A DNA stretch of 16,845 nt from NCBI GenBank assembly GCA_041584755.1, contig JBFHDK010000066.1, forward strand, positions 1-16,845. The letters run 5' to 3'. Below the pieces are notes generated by a model that was not told where the DNA came from, did not search any database, and was given only the letters and a program-made list of their open reading frames with translations. Every line of letters starts with the position of its first letter. Positions within the stretch are counted from its first letter, which is position 1. The position numbers were made by a program, and so were the translations under genes. This stretch comes from HB2-32-21 sp003448675 (GTDB taxonomy: Bacteria; Pseudomonadota; Gammaproteobacteria; Pseudomonadales; Porticoccaceae). Shown here in pieces: positions 6,744-15,567 of this stretch.

Positions 6744-8513
6744 ATGAAGTTACTGCGAAAACTGTTTTACACGGGTTGTTTCTCTATCGCACTTACCAGT
6801 AGCGCGGTGGCGAGTGAAATGGCTCTTTGTCAGCACGAAGAACGTGACAGCGCGGCTCTGAGAGCACAAGCCGCAAGACCTGTGCACTGGCGAAATTTAA
6901 ATGCGAGAAAGCCAGTCGACTGGGTACAGTTTAAAATTCTTGGGATTAATGATTTTCACGGTCAGCTGGAACCCAGTTCGCTTTTCGGATCGCCCGTAGG
7001 TGGCGCTGAAGTGCTTGCCAGCTATTTGCGGGCCGAGACGAAGGAATCTTCGGTAGGCGCATTTATTGTCCACGCGGGTGACCATGTCGGCGCCTCGCCT
7101 CCAGCCTCGGCACTACTGCAGGACGAACCATCCATCAGTTTTTTGAATTTGCTGTCTAGAAACTGCGATCCCGACAACAAGCTCGCACCCCGTTGTAACC
7201 TGGTTGGCACCCTGGGTAACCATGAATTCGACGAGGGTGTTGATGAAATGTTACGTCTGCTCAATGGCGGCAACCACGCCGACGGTCCTTTCCTGGAGGA
7301 TGAGTACGGGGGTGCACGATTTCCCTACGTCAACGCAAATGTGGTGTATAAGGATGGCGGTGAGCCGGTTTTGCCTCCCTACGTAATCAAAAAGGTGCGC
7401 GGGCAAAGCGTTGCCTTTATCGGCGCGGTTCTAAAGGATACGCCCACCATTGTGACTCCGTCCGGCGTTGCTGGCGTTGAGTTTCTGGATGAGGCCGATG
7501 CCATCAACAGTTATGTACCCGAACTGCTCGCTCGTGGCGTGCGAGCCATTGTGGTCACTATTCACGAGGGCGCTCGACAGTCATTTAATGGCGGGCCAAC
7601 ACCCGAGGAACCGCAGGATTTGAGTGGCGCAATTGGCGACATCGTCAATCGCCTGGATGATGAGGTTGATATCGTCATTAGCGGCCATGCCCACGGTTTT
7701 ACCAATCAGCTGGTTGAAAACCAGAATGGTCATCCCATACTGGTTACCCAGGCATTTTCCCGGGGCAGCGCTTATGCTGACATTGACGTGGCGATTGACC
7801 CTCAGTCTGGCGACATTGTCCAAAAGTCAGCCAGTATTATCACTACCTGGGCTAACCAAACTCCCGGTACCAACAAACAAAAAGATGTCGCCAGCCTGGT
7901 TTCCGCTTCCGTGAACGCTGTGGCGCCATTGGTGAATGAGGTAATCGGCATAGCTGCCAGCGCTATTACGCGAGAAGAGACCGCTGCCGGCGAATCGGCC
8001 CTTGGCAACCTGATCGCCGACGCTCAGCGGCACGCCATGGGGACCGAAGTCGCTTTTATGAACCCCGGTGGCATCAGGGCCGATATGGAAGCTGGAGAGG
8101 TGACCTGGGGTGAATTGTTCACCATTCAGCCTTTTAATAATGATCTGGTAAAGATGGACCTGACGGGCACACAAATTCTGGCCCTGCTTGAGCAGCAGTG
8201 GTTAAACCAGAGCCGACCGCGCGTTCTGAAAACCTCCGGTATTGAATATACCTGGGATGCTGGTCAACCCGATGGTAGTAAGGTCATACCGGATAGCGTG
8301 TTGGTTAACGGTATCGCTCTTGACGAAAACACCGTTTATTCGTTAACAGTCAACAGCTTTATTGCGGGCGGTGGCGATAATTTCTCCGTGCTGACCGAAG
8401 GAGACAATCGCGTCGTCGGGCCCGTTGATCTGGATGCGTTAATCTCTTTTATACAGAATCTCGAACAGCCTTTTTCAGCAACTACCGAAGGCAGGATTCA
8501 AGTACTGGATTGA
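6744..8513 (+). CDS. Exported bifunctional metallophosphatase / 5'-nucleotidase (UshA family)
   Basis: This 589-residue protein starts at ATG 6744, preceded by AGGGAG; the in-frame codon at 6708 would extend past the signal peptide. Residues 1-23 form a Sec signal (KLLRKLF, hydrophobic core, AVA cleavage site). The metallophosphoesterase domain shows GINDFHG (Asp70, His72), HAGDH (Asp113), GNHEFDEG (Asn159, His160), IHEG (His274) and SGHAHG (His315, His317), which ligand two metal ions. The C-terminal 5'-nucleotidase domain has NPGGIRADM (440-448) and a GGDNF substrate loop (543-547). It should hydrolyse extracellular or periplasmic nucleotides to nucleosides and phosphate. UDP-sugar hydrolysis is possible but not shown. 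A strong hairpin terminator follows. Confidence 0.93.
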   Translation: MKLLRKLFYTGCFSIALTSSAVASEMALCQHEERDSAALRAQAARPVHWRNLNARKPVDWVQFKILGINDFHGQLEPSSLFGSPVGGAEVLASYLRAETKESSVGAFIVHAGDHVGASPPASALLQDEPSISFLNLLSRNCDPDNKLAPRCNLVGTLGNHEFDEGVDEMLRLLNGGNHADGPFLEDEYGGARFPYVNANVVYKDGGEPVLPPYVIKKVRGQSVAFIGAVLKDTPTIVTPSGVAGVEFLDEADAINSYVPELLARGVRAIVVTIHEGARQSFNGGPTPEEPQDLSGAIGDIVNRLDDEVDIVISGHAHGFTNQLVENQNGHPILVTQAFSRGSAYADIDVAIDPQSGDIVQKSASIITTWANQTPGTNKQKDVASLVSASVNAVAPLVNEVIGIAASAITREETAAGESALGNLIADAQRHAMGTEVAFMNPGGIRADMEAGEVTWGELFTIQPFNNDLVKMDLTGTQILALLEQQWLNQSRPRVLKTSGIEYTWDAGQPDGSKVIPDSVLVNGIALDENTVYSLTVNSFIAGGGDNFSVLTEGDNRVVGPVDLDALISFIQNLEQPFSATTEGRIQVLD

Positions 8514-8539
8514 TGGCTAGCAAGTGGGATCATGATAGA

Positions 8540-8568
8540 AAAATGGCAGCTGTTCGGGCTGCCATTTT
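8540..8568. terminator. Rho-independent, probably bidirectional terminator
   Basis: AAAATGGCAGC (8540-8550) and GCTGCCATTTT (8558-8568) are perfect 11-bp inverted arms around a 7-nt loop, TGTTCGG. The stem is flanked by A's on the left and T's on the right, so it can act in both directions. It sits between the convergent nucleotidase and methyltransferase genes and would end both transcripts. Confidence 0.88.
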
Positions 8569-8631
8569 ATATCGACGAAACATTCGACGACCTGCCCAGG
8601 GAAATCGGCATTTGAAGTCTCGCACAAGGGA

Positions 8632-9381
8632 TTACAGCTTTCTTGCGATATATACGCCGTAGCCGTAATGGCGTTTAAATGTTTTATACATAGCAATTTC
8701 CCTTAGCTCGGCGTCGACTAAGGCCTGTGCTTTGTCATTGTTTCCGTGTCTGGATAAAAATTCGGGGAAGCTTTCTATCAGTGGATGATAATAGGCGTCC
8801 AGCCAGCAATATTCCGGTAACACAAAATACGCTACCGGCGTGAAGCCGCATTTTTCGAGGATGCGGATTCTCGAGGATGCGCTATCAATTTCGGCATATT
8901 CCTTCAGCCAATAGTCTTCCAGATCGGGTGGTCGCGCGTTGCTGAGCCAGGTAATGTCCGATACCACCAACATGCCACTCGGTTTCAGGAGGGGCATCCA
9001 TTCCCTTACCCCCCGTTCAAATCCGATGTTGTAGATGGCGCCTTCGGACCAGATCACGTCATACGCCTGCTGCGCGAATCCAGGATTCTCCATCGAGCCT
9101 ACGATGGGCGAAATTTTTGCGCTTAAGCCTTCCTTCGCAGCCCGCTTCCGGAGAACGTCGATAAACTCTACGGATAAATCCAATGCGGTGATATGGGCAT
9201 TCAGGCAGCGTGCCAACGACAAACTAGAGGCGCCCGTGCCACAGCCCATATCCGCGATCTCTAGGGAAGTTGATCGATCCAGTCCCGCAAGCTCAATCGC
9301 CATTTGGGTTGCGCTCTCGCTACCCGGCCCCTGACGCTCGTTGTTGCTGTGTAGATCAATGAGGAGTTCGAAATCATCCAT
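8632..9381 (-). CDS. Class I SAM-dependent methyltransferase
   Basis: This 249-residue protein has an intact SAM-binding motif I, IADMGCGTGASS (Asp44, Gly46, Gly48, Gly50), and the acidic ribose-binding ALDLS segment (Asp68). YDVIWSEGAIYNIGF (about 105-119) is motif IV-like, and LKPSGMLVVSDITWL is the strand 5 motif. It is of the UbiE/small-molecule type. It has a Tyr/Trp-rich C-terminal lid (YFVLPEYCWLDAYYHPL). The methyl acceptor is unknown. It lies 58 bp downstream of glcF on the same strand and may ride on the glc transcript. The ribosome site is weak. It ends before the bidirectional terminator. Confidence 0.88.
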   Translation of the reverse strand: MDDFELLIDLHSNNERQGPGSESATQMAIELAGLDRSTSLEIADMGCGTGASSLSLARCLNAHITALDLSVEFIDVLRKRAAKEGLSAKISPIVGSMENPGFAQQAYDVIWSEGAIYNIGFERGVREWMPLLKPSGMLVVSDITWLSNARPPDLEDYWLKEYAEIDSASSRIRILEKCGFTPVAYFVLPEYCWLDAYYHPLIESFPEFLSRHGNNDKAQALVDAELREIAMYKTFKRHYGYGVYIARKL

Positions 9382-9439
9382 TGCTTGATCTCACGGTGCG
9401 CTGATGAGTCGAGCGACTACGCTTTAGCTCTGATGGGTG

Positions 9440-10768
9440 TTAGCGGAGGGACGCCGGTTTCGGGCCGCCCGTTGCCCAATCCACGGCTTCAGCCAGGTGG
9501 ATCACCCGCAGGGAAGTACCCGATGCGTCACCGGTGCTAAGTTGGCTGATACAGCCAATATTGGCGCTGACAACGATATCGGCGCCCGTGGCCCGGAGTT
9601 TGTTTCGCTTGTCTTCGCCCAACTGGTCTGCGAATTCCGGCTGCAACAGGTTGTAGGTGCCCGCCGAGCCGCAGCAGAGATAGGCATCCCTGGGTTCGCG
9701 AACATCGAAACCACAAGCGCGCAGGACACTCAAAGGCGCGATTTTTTCCTGCATCCCATGCTGTAGGGAGCAGGGAGCTTGCCAGGCTATGGTTTCAGGT
9801 AAGCTGCGTTTGGTCGTAATGACGGGCGATTCTTTGGTAAATAACTCATTAAGAATGACTGATATATCATTGATTCTTATGTCAATTCCTCCGATATTTT
9901 TCTCCTCTGATAACAGGTGAGGATAATCCTTGAGCATCGAAGCACAGCCAGAAGCGGTCATCAGAAACGAATCGATTGGTCGAGTTTGGTTTCCGTTTTC
10001 CAGTAATTTTCGCCAGACCGTCATGTTTTCACGCGCCATCATCCGCGCCTGTGCCGCTTTGCCCAGATGATGGGGTAGGGCGCCACAACAACCTGTGGTG
10101 GATGGCTCGGGGACGGTGACACTACAACCATGGCGGGTTAAGACCCGAATGGCTGCCGCGTCAATTTGAGGCCCCAGTACGTTTTGCACGCAGCCGGTCA
10201 CGAGTGCCACATGCATTAACTCTTCACCCTGCGCGGCATGGAAGCCCGGCTTAACCGCGTCGCTGGTATCCGGGAGTTGTGCCGGCATCATGTTCGCCAT
10301 GGCGTTTGCCTGGGGCAGGAATTTACCGATCACTCGTAGCAAGGGTTTGCCGATGGCTCCGGTTTTGAGAGCACGACGAAACCAGGTTGGGCGGGGCAGC
10401 AGCCAGGCCAGCAGGGAGCGGGTCAGGCGATCGGCCAAGGGCCTTCGGTATTTATCCTCGACCAGTTCTCGGCCCTGATCGATCAGTCGACGATAGGAAA
10501 CACCGGAAGGGCAGGTGCTTTCACAAGCCAGGCAGGACAGGCAGTGGTCGAGGTTGGCCACGGTTTCCGCAGTCGGGGTGGCTTCGCTTTCCAACAGGTT
10601 CTGAATCAGTGTAATTCTGCCCCGGGGGCTTTCGCGCTCGTCGCCGGTGAGTCTGAAGGTCGGGCAGGTGGCGGTACAAAAGCCGCAGTGCACGCATTTT
10701 CGCAGCACTTCGTCTGCCACCTGTATGCTGGGGCGACTGCGTTGCTCGGGAGTAAAGTGAGTCTGCAT
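9440..10768 (-). CDS. glcF: Glycolate oxidase iron-sulfur subunit GlcF
   Basis: This 442-residue protein has two 4Fe-4S ligand sets, CVHCGFCTATCP (Cys25/28/31/35) and CLSCLACESTCP (Cys76/79/82/86). Two CCG-domain halves follow: Cys193 with TGCCG (Cys227/228), and Cys333 with YLCCGSAGTY (Cys365/366). This is the GlcF layout. The protein passes electrons from the flavin subunits to quinone at the inner membrane. The ATG follows the glcE stop by 3 bp, so translation is coupled. At 442 residues it is somewhat longer than the roughly 407 known for E. coli. Confidence 0.95.
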   Translation of the reverse strand: MQTHFTPEQRSRPSIQVADEVLRKCVHCGFCTATCPTFRLTGDERESPRGRITLIQNLLESEATPTAETVANLDHCLSCLACESTCPSGVSYRRLIDQGRELVEDKYRRPLADRLTRSLLAWLLPRPTWFRRALKTGAIGKPLLRVIGKFLPQANAMANMMPAQLPDTSDAVKPGFHAAQGEELMHVALVTGCVQNVLGPQIDAAAIRVLTRHGCSVTVPEPSTTGCCGALPHHLGKAAQARMMARENMTVWRKLLENGNQTRPIDSFLMTASGCASMLKDYPHLLSEEKNIGGIDIRINDISVILNELFTKESPVITTKRSLPETIAWQAPCSLQHGMQEKIAPLSVLRACGFDVREPRDAYLCCGSAGTYNLLQPEFADQLGEDKRNKLRATGADIVVSANIGCISQLSTGDASGTSLRVIHLAEAVDWATGGPKPASLR

Positions 10769-10771
10769 GGT

Positions 10772-12016
10772 TTACATACCCCGGTACATGCGGCCAGGGT
10801 TGAGGACGCCGTTGGGGTCGAAACTGGTTTTTACCCTTTGACTCAGGGCCGCCAGCGCTGGAGCCTGGGGCTGGAAAACTTCGCTTTGTTTTCGCACGGA
10901 TGCCGGCGCCTCCCAAAGGGTGGCATGACCACCGCAACTGTTCAAAACCTGGCGCAGCCGCGTAGCCGCTACGGTTTCCGGCGCCTTAACCCAGAGACTG
11001 CCGCCGGCCTGATCTAGTTGCCAGTCCTGAACCCCGAGCACCAAAAGTTTGCTCAAGACATTCTCAGCATTGCTCGGAGGAAGGGACAAGCGCCAAAGAT
11101 GCTGGGATTCATCGGCAGCCGCTTGTGATTGAATAAGAGGTAAATCCGCCACTTCAGCCCAGAATTTCAGGGAATTGGTGCTGTGCAATTGGTCGAATTC
11201 GGCCTGGGGATGCAATTTGGCCGCTAAAATTTTTAACGCTTCCAACCGATAGATCACCGAGGGCTCCGGGCCTTCCAGGCGCAGGCAAACAACGCCGGTG
11301 TCGTGTCCATCGGCGATGCGCGAAACCCGTGAATGGGCTGCCACAGAGCCTGGCAGGCAGGCGGCGCCGCTGACGCTATGGGCGGATTGGACCGCGGCAG
11401 TGATGATGGTCAGGGCTGCGGTTGTCGGCGTGTTATGGATCAGCAGGGTGCGGGTTTTCTCCGGGCGCGGCAACACTTTCAGGGTGACTTCATTGAGAAC
11501 CGCCAGGGTACCCCAGGAGCCGGTCATCAGCTTGGACAGGTCGAACCCGGTGACGTTTTTCACCACTGGTCCGCCGGCTTTAAAACATTCCCCGCGACCG
11601 CTGACCGCCTGAAAACCCAGTAAGTGGTCACGCGCCGCGCCGGCAAAAAAGCGGCGTGGACCACTGAGATTGCAGGCCAATATACCGCCAAGAGTTCCGC
11701 CGACCTCGGTGTTTTCAGGATTGTTCATTCGATAGTAAGGTGGTTCGAAGGCCAGCATTTGCTGATGTTCATCCAGAACCTTGTTGATATCCGCAAGCGG
11801 TGTTCCCGCGCCTGCAATCATCACCAGCTCCAGGGGCTGGTAATCCTTGATGCCATTAAATCTGGAGAGACTTACCTGATGGTCGGCCATAACGGGACGA
11901 CCGAGATGAGCCTTAGTGCCGCTGCCAGTGATTTCCAGAGGGTGGCTATTGGCGTTGGCCCATTGAATGATTTCGGCCAGTTGTTCTGGGCTGTCAGGCT
12001 GGTAGGTTTCAGGCAC
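10772..12016 (-). CDS. glcE: Glycolate oxidase FAD-binding subunit GlcE
   Basis: This 414-residue protein has an FAD-binding (PCMH-type) domain: ITGSGTKAHLG (29-39), then GGTLGGILACNLSGPRRF with ARDHLLG, and KNVTGFDLSKLMTGSWGTLA. The C-terminal SFDPNGVLNPGRMY is typical of GlcE. It is the smaller flavin subunit of the GlcDEF complex. The start is GTG (12014-12016), giving MPETYQP, and no strong ribosome site is seen. It lies 26 bp after glcD and 3 bp before glcF. It is noticeably longer than the roughly 350-residue E. coli GlcE. Confidence 0.95.
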   Translation of the reverse strand: MPETYQPDSPEQLAEIIQWANANSHPLEITGSGTKAHLGRPVMADHQVSLSRFNGIKDYQPLELVMIAGAGTPLADINKVLDEHQQMLAFEPPYYRMNNPENTEVGGTLGGILACNLSGPRRFFAGAARDHLLGFQAVSGRGECFKAGGPVVKNVTGFDLSKLMTGSWGTLAVLNEVTLKVLPRPEKTRTLLIHNTPTTAALTIITAAVQSAHSVSGAACLPGSVAAHSRVSRIADGHDTGVVCLRLEGPEPSVIYRLEALKILAAKLHPQAEFDQLHSTNSLKFWAEVADLPLIQSQAAADESQHLWRLSLPPSNAENVLSKLLVLGVQDWQLDQAGGSLWVKAPETVAATRLRQVLNSCGGHATLWEAPASVRKQSEVFQPQAPALAALSQRVKTSFDPNGVLNPGRMYRGM

Positions 12017-12042
12017 GGGAGAGGCTCGTGTTGTTGCAAAGA

Positions 12043-13530
12043 TTAAAAGCGCGGCAGGTCGGGGAAGGGCAATTCGCCATTATGCACGTGCATTCGGCCC
12101 AGTTCGGCGCAGCGATGCAGGGTCGGGAAAACCTTGCCGGGGTTGAGGCGTCCATCCGGATCAAAGGCGCATTTGATACGCTGCTGCTGGTTGAGGTCAC
12201 CCTCGCTAAACATCTCGCCCATCAGGTCGCGCTTCTCCACGCCGACACCGTGTTCCCCGGTGAGTACGCCGCCCACGGCCACGCAAAGCTTGAGAATATC
12301 GGCGCCAAAGGCTTCGGCCCGTTCCAGCTCGCCCGGCTGGTTGGCGTCGTACATGATCAATGGGTGCAGATTCCCGTCGCCGGCATGGAAAACGTTGGTC
12401 ACCCGCAGACCATAGTCCCGGCTCATTTCCGCCATGCGCTTGAGCACATGGGGTAATTGGTGGCGGGGGATGGTGCCATCCATGCAAAAATAATCCGGCG
12501 ACAAGCGTCCGACGGCGGGAAAGGCCGACTTACGGCCCAGCCAGAAGCGCTGGCGCTCGTCTTCACTGTTGCTCACGCGCAGCGTTGTAGCACCGCCTTG
12601 CTTGGCGATGGCCGCAATCTGTTCGACCAGATAATCCACTTCCACTTCGGGGCCATCCAGCTCGACGATCAATAGGGCGGCGACATCGAGTGGATAACCG
12701 GCATGGCAGAAGTCCTCGGTGGCCTGAATGATGAACTTGTCCATCATTTCCAGGCCAGCGGGAATGATTCCGGCGGCAATAATATCGGCAACCACCTGAC
12801 CGGCGCTTTCGTCATCGGCAAAGCCCGCCAGTACCGCCCGTGCGGTTTCCGGCTGGGGCAGGACGCGCACGGTGACCTCGGTAATGACGCCGAGCAGGCC
12901 TTCGGAGCCGGTCAGCAAGCCGAGAATGTCATAGCCTTCGGCATCCATGTGTTTGCCGCCGATACGCAGCACCGTGCCATCCATCAGTACCAGTTCCAGG
13001 CCCAGAATATTGTTGGTGGTCATGCCGTATTTGAGGCAATGCACGCCACCGGAATTTTCCGCCACATTACCGCCAATGGAGCAGGCGATCTGGCTGGAAG
13101 GATCAGGCGCGTAGTAAAACCCTCTTTCAGCCACGGCTTCACTCAGCGCCAAGTTGGTGACGCCGCTCTGAGCGGTCAAACAGCGGTTGTCGTAATCAAT
13201 GTCCAAAATGCTGTTAAACCGGCCCATGGCCATCAGCACACAGTCCTCCAGGGGCAGGGCGCCGCCGGATACCGAGGTGCCGGAGCCACGCGCCACCACC
13301 TTGATGTTGCGGCGATTGCAGATTTTCAGAATTCTGGCCACTTCGTCGGTGTTATCCGGCAAAACCACCAACATGGGCAACTGACGATAGGCAGTGAGCG
13401 CATCGCAATCGTAGGCCTGTAAACTGGGCTTATCGGCTATCAGACGTTGGGGTGGCAGGAATTCAGCGAGCTCGGCGAGCAGGGCTTGGCGTTGCTGGAG
13501 AATGGCCGGTTCGGCGGCGGGCATTTTCAT
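12043..13530 (-). CDS. glcD: Glycolate oxidase FAD-linked catalytic subunit GlcD
   Basis: This 495-residue protein matches the E. coli length (about 499). The FAD-binding domain shows VVARGSGTSVSGGALP (78-93), DPSSQIACSIGGNVAENSGG (143-162) and GLLTGSEGLLGVITEVTV. The C-terminal oxidase domain has HAGDGNLHP (382-390) and LTGEHGVG (423-430), with catalytic/substrate-site His residues. It oxidises glycolate to glyoxylate; the E. coli enzyme also accepts D-lactate. It is first in the glcD-glcE-glcF operon. The ATG at 13530 gives MKMPAAEP, and an alternative ATG lies two codons further in; neither has a good ribosome site. A GlcC-type regulator and malate synthase are not in this window. Confidence 0.95.
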   Translation of the reverse strand: MKMPAAEPAILQQRQALLAELAEFLPPQRLIADKPSLQAYDCDALTAYRQLPMLVVLPDNTDEVARILKICNRRNIKVVARGSGTSVSGGALPLEDCVLMAMGRFNSILDIDYDNRCLTAQSGVTNLALSEAVAERGFYYAPDPSSQIACSIGGNVAENSGGVHCLKYGMTTNNILGLELVLMDGTVLRIGGKHMDAEGYDILGLLTGSEGLLGVITEVTVRVLPQPETARAVLAGFADDESAGQVVADIIAAGIIPAGLEMMDKFIIQATEDFCHAGYPLDVAALLIVELDGPEVEVDYLVEQIAAIAKQGGATTLRVSNSEDERQRFWLGRKSAFPAVGRLSPDYFCMDGTIPRHQLPHVLKRMAEMSRDYGLRVTNVFHAGDGNLHPLIMYDANQPGELERAEAFGADILKLCVAVGGVLTGEHGVGVEKRDLMGEMFSEGDLNQQQRIKCAFDPDGRLNPGKVFPTLHRCAELGRMHVHNGELPFPDLPRF

Positions 13531-13713
13531 AACTAGGCTGTGGGCTGGCTACTTTCACAAAGGGCAATATGGTAACAGAGGCCGCTCGGGCCGGGACGAG
13601 ATTCAACTAAATACGCAAATGGCTTATGAGCGCTGGTTAATCACTTATGGTCAGCGCCGTAATATGCTTGAATGAGTCCTGTAAATACACAGCAACAATG
13701 ATAAGGGGGAGTC
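13531..13713. promoter_or_regulatory. Divergent promoter region glcD / LLM oxidoreductase, with short dyad
   Basis: This 183-bp region must drive the glc operon leftward and the luciferase-like gene rightward. GCGCTG at 13630-13635 and CAGCGC at 13652-13657 form a 6-bp dyad with a 16-nt spacer, a possible operator. A strong AAGGGGGAG ribosome site (13703-13711) serves the rightward gene. Promoter hexamers could not be fixed with confidence. Confidence 0.35.
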
Positions 13714-14724
13714 ATGAAAGTCGACGGCGAACTGCCCATGGGCATGAACAAGATTACTGATCGCATTGGCCAGATGGTCGAGGCGGGTTACACCGGTGCG
13801 CAAACGGTAGAGACCGGGCATGATCCCTTCCTGCCCCTGGTGCTGGCTGCCGAGCATAGCCGGAACATCGATCTGATTACGGCTATTGCGGTGGCCTTCG
13901 CCCGTAATCCCATGAATCTGGCGGCCATTGGCAATGACCTGAATGCTTATTCCGAAGGGCGATTTATCCTCGGCCTGGGTTCCCAGATCCGCGCCCATAT
14001 TGAAAAGCGTTTTTCCATGCCCTGGTCGAAGCCGGCGGCGCGGATGCGGGAAATGATCGAGGCCATGCGCGCCATCTGGGCCAACTGGTATGACGGAGAG
14101 CCGCTGAACTTCCGGGGCGAATTTTACAAACACACCCTGATGACGCCGGTATTTACGCCCACCACCAGCGAACACGGGCCGCCCCGCGTGTTTATTGCCG
14201 CCGTCGGTCCGATGATGACCCAGGTGGCGGCGGATCTCTGCGATGGCATGCTGGTGCACCCGCTGACCTCGGTGCACTACCTTCGCGAACACACCCTGCC
14301 AGTGATTGAAAAGGGTCTGTCCGCTCGGGGGAAGTTGCGCAGCGACTTTGAGTTGTCCTACCCGGTGTTTGTGGTCTCAGGCCAAACCGAGGAGGAATTC
14401 ATGGCTTCGGACAAGGCGGTGCGTGAACGTATTGCCTTTTATTCATCGACCCCGGCTTACAAACGCGTGCTTGAGGCCCATGGTTGGGAAAACCTGCAAC
14501 CGGAACTGAATCAAATGTCCAAGCAGGGCCTGTGGGCGGAGATGGGTATGCTCATTTCCGACGAGATACTCAACACCTTTGCAGTGGTAGGTGAGCCCCA
14601 GACGATTGTGCCGCGAATTCGTGAACGCTATGCCGGCCTGGTGGATCGCATCACCATCAATTTCAGTTTCGCGTCACCCGAACAACGCCCGGCGCTGATT
14701 CGCGAGCTGGGGAGCGAGGCCTAA
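13714..14724 (+). CDS. Luciferase-like monooxygenase (LLM), F420-dependent-type oxidoreductase (MSMEG_2256-like)
   Basis: This 336-residue protein has the TIM-barrel pattern of the bacterial luciferase/F420 oxidoreductase superfamily. Supporting segments are VEAGYTGAQTVETGHDPFLPLVLAAEHS near the N-terminus, ITAIAVAFARNPMNLA (strand 3 region), YSEGRFILGLGSQ with the conserved GRF.LGLG turn, RMREMIEAMRAIWANW, and PRVFIAAVGPMMTQVAADLCDGML. It most resembles the group annotated as probable F420-dependent oxidoreductases of the MSMEG_2256 type. The true cofactor could be FMN, because F420 is rare in Gammaproteobacteria and no F420 biosynthesis gene is in view. The substrate is unknown. It is probably co-transcribed with the metallo-hydrolase gene 44 bp downstream. 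Confidence 0.85.
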   Translation: MKVDGELPMGMNKITDRIGQMVEAGYTGAQTVETGHDPFLPLVLAAEHSRNIDLITAIAVAFARNPMNLAAIGNDLNAYSEGRFILGLGSQIRAHIEKRFSMPWSKPAARMREMIEAMRAIWANWYDGEPLNFRGEFYKHTLMTPVFTPTTSEHGPPRVFIAAVGPMMTQVAADLCDGMLVHPLTSVHYLREHTLPVIEKGLSARGKLRSDFELSYPVFVVSGQTEEEFMASDKAVRERIAFYSSTPAYKRVLEAHGWENLQPELNQMSKQGLWAEMGMLISDEILNTFAVVGEPQTIVPRIRERYAGLVDRITINFSFASPEQRPALIRELGSEA

Positions 14725-14768
14725 GACAACGGCCCCTTTTGTTACTGTTTATATTTCAGGAGATTCCA

Positions 14769-15560
14769 ATGATTGTCGAACAGGTCTGGACTGGCAACGA
14801 CTACCGCAATTTCAATTACCTTATCGTCTGCCCAGAGAACGGCGAGGCTCTGGCCGTCGATCCATTGGCCCACCAGCAATGTCTGAACATCTGTAAGGAC
14901 AGGGGCTGGGATATCACCCAGGTGCTTAATACTCACGAACATTTTGATCACACCGGCGGTAATCAGGGCATCGTGGATGCTACCGGCGCCAAAGTACTGG
15001 CCCACAAAAATGCCGGTGACAGTATTCCTGGTATGGACCGCGGCCTGGACGCGGGTGATGTCATTAAGGTCGGACACACGGTGGAACTACTGGCGCTGGA
15101 TACTCCCGGCCATACCATGTGTCATATCTGCTTGTTATCACAGACCGACCAGCCGGGTCTGTTCAGTGGCGACACGATGTTTAATGCCGGGGCGGGCAAT
15201 TGCCATCACGGCGGCCATCCGGAAGAGCTTTACGATACCTTCGCCACCCAGCTGTCCAAGCTTTCGGATCACACCCAGGTCTATCCGGGGCACGATTACT
15301 GGAGCAACAACCTCGGCTTCACCCTGGACCGCGAGCCGGACAACGAGCAGGCTAAATCCATGCTGGAGGCGGTGAAGCAGACGGAACCGGAAAACGCCAT
15401 CGTGTCCACGCTCGGGCTGGAAAAACAGATCAACACCTTCTTCAGACTGCACAGTCCCACGGTGATCGCCAGGCTGCGGGAAGCCTTTCCCGATCTTCCC
15501 GACGAGCCCGACCCTAAAACGGTGTTCCTGAAGTTGAGGGAGCTGAGGAATAGCTGGTGA
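14769..15560 (+). CDS. Metallo-beta-lactamase-fold hydrolase, glyoxalase II (hydroxyacylglutathione hydrolase)-like
   Basis: This 263-residue protein starts at ATG 14769 after AGGAG; the in-frame codon at 14739 would add an unneeded leader. Metal ligands are THEHFDH (His56, His58, Asp60, His61), PGHTMCH (His115), SGDTMF (Asp135) and PGHDYWSNN (His175). The segments PGHDYWSNNLGF, DREPDN, and the C-terminal LEKQINTFFR and VFLKLRELRNSW track the C-terminal helical domain of GloB, which hydrolyses S-lactoylglutathione to D-lactate. The usual GCGR-type segment after strand 9 is replaced by AGAGNCHHGGHPEELYD, so substrate choice may differ. It follows the LLM gene and probably shares its transcript. 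Confidence 0.8.
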   Translation: MIVEQVWTGNDYRNFNYLIVCPENGEALAVDPLAHQQCLNICKDRGWDITQVLNTHEHFDHTGGNQGIVDATGAKVLAHKNAGDSIPGMDRGLDAGDVIKVGHTVELLALDTPGHTMCHICLLSQTDQPGLFSGDTMFNAGAGNCHHGGHPEELYDTFATQLSKLSDHTQVYPGHDYWSNNLGFTLDREPDNEQAKSMLEAVKQTEPENAIVSTLGLEKQINTFFRLHSPTVIARLREAFPDLPDEPDPKTVFLKLRELRNSW

Positions 15561-15567
15561 CAGGTCG

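Noticed and set aside
12703..13422. 239-codon plus-strand open frame opposite glcD
   Set aside because: It lies wholly antisense to the well-supported glcD and its translation shows no recognisable family motif. It is a by-product of GC-rich codon usage.
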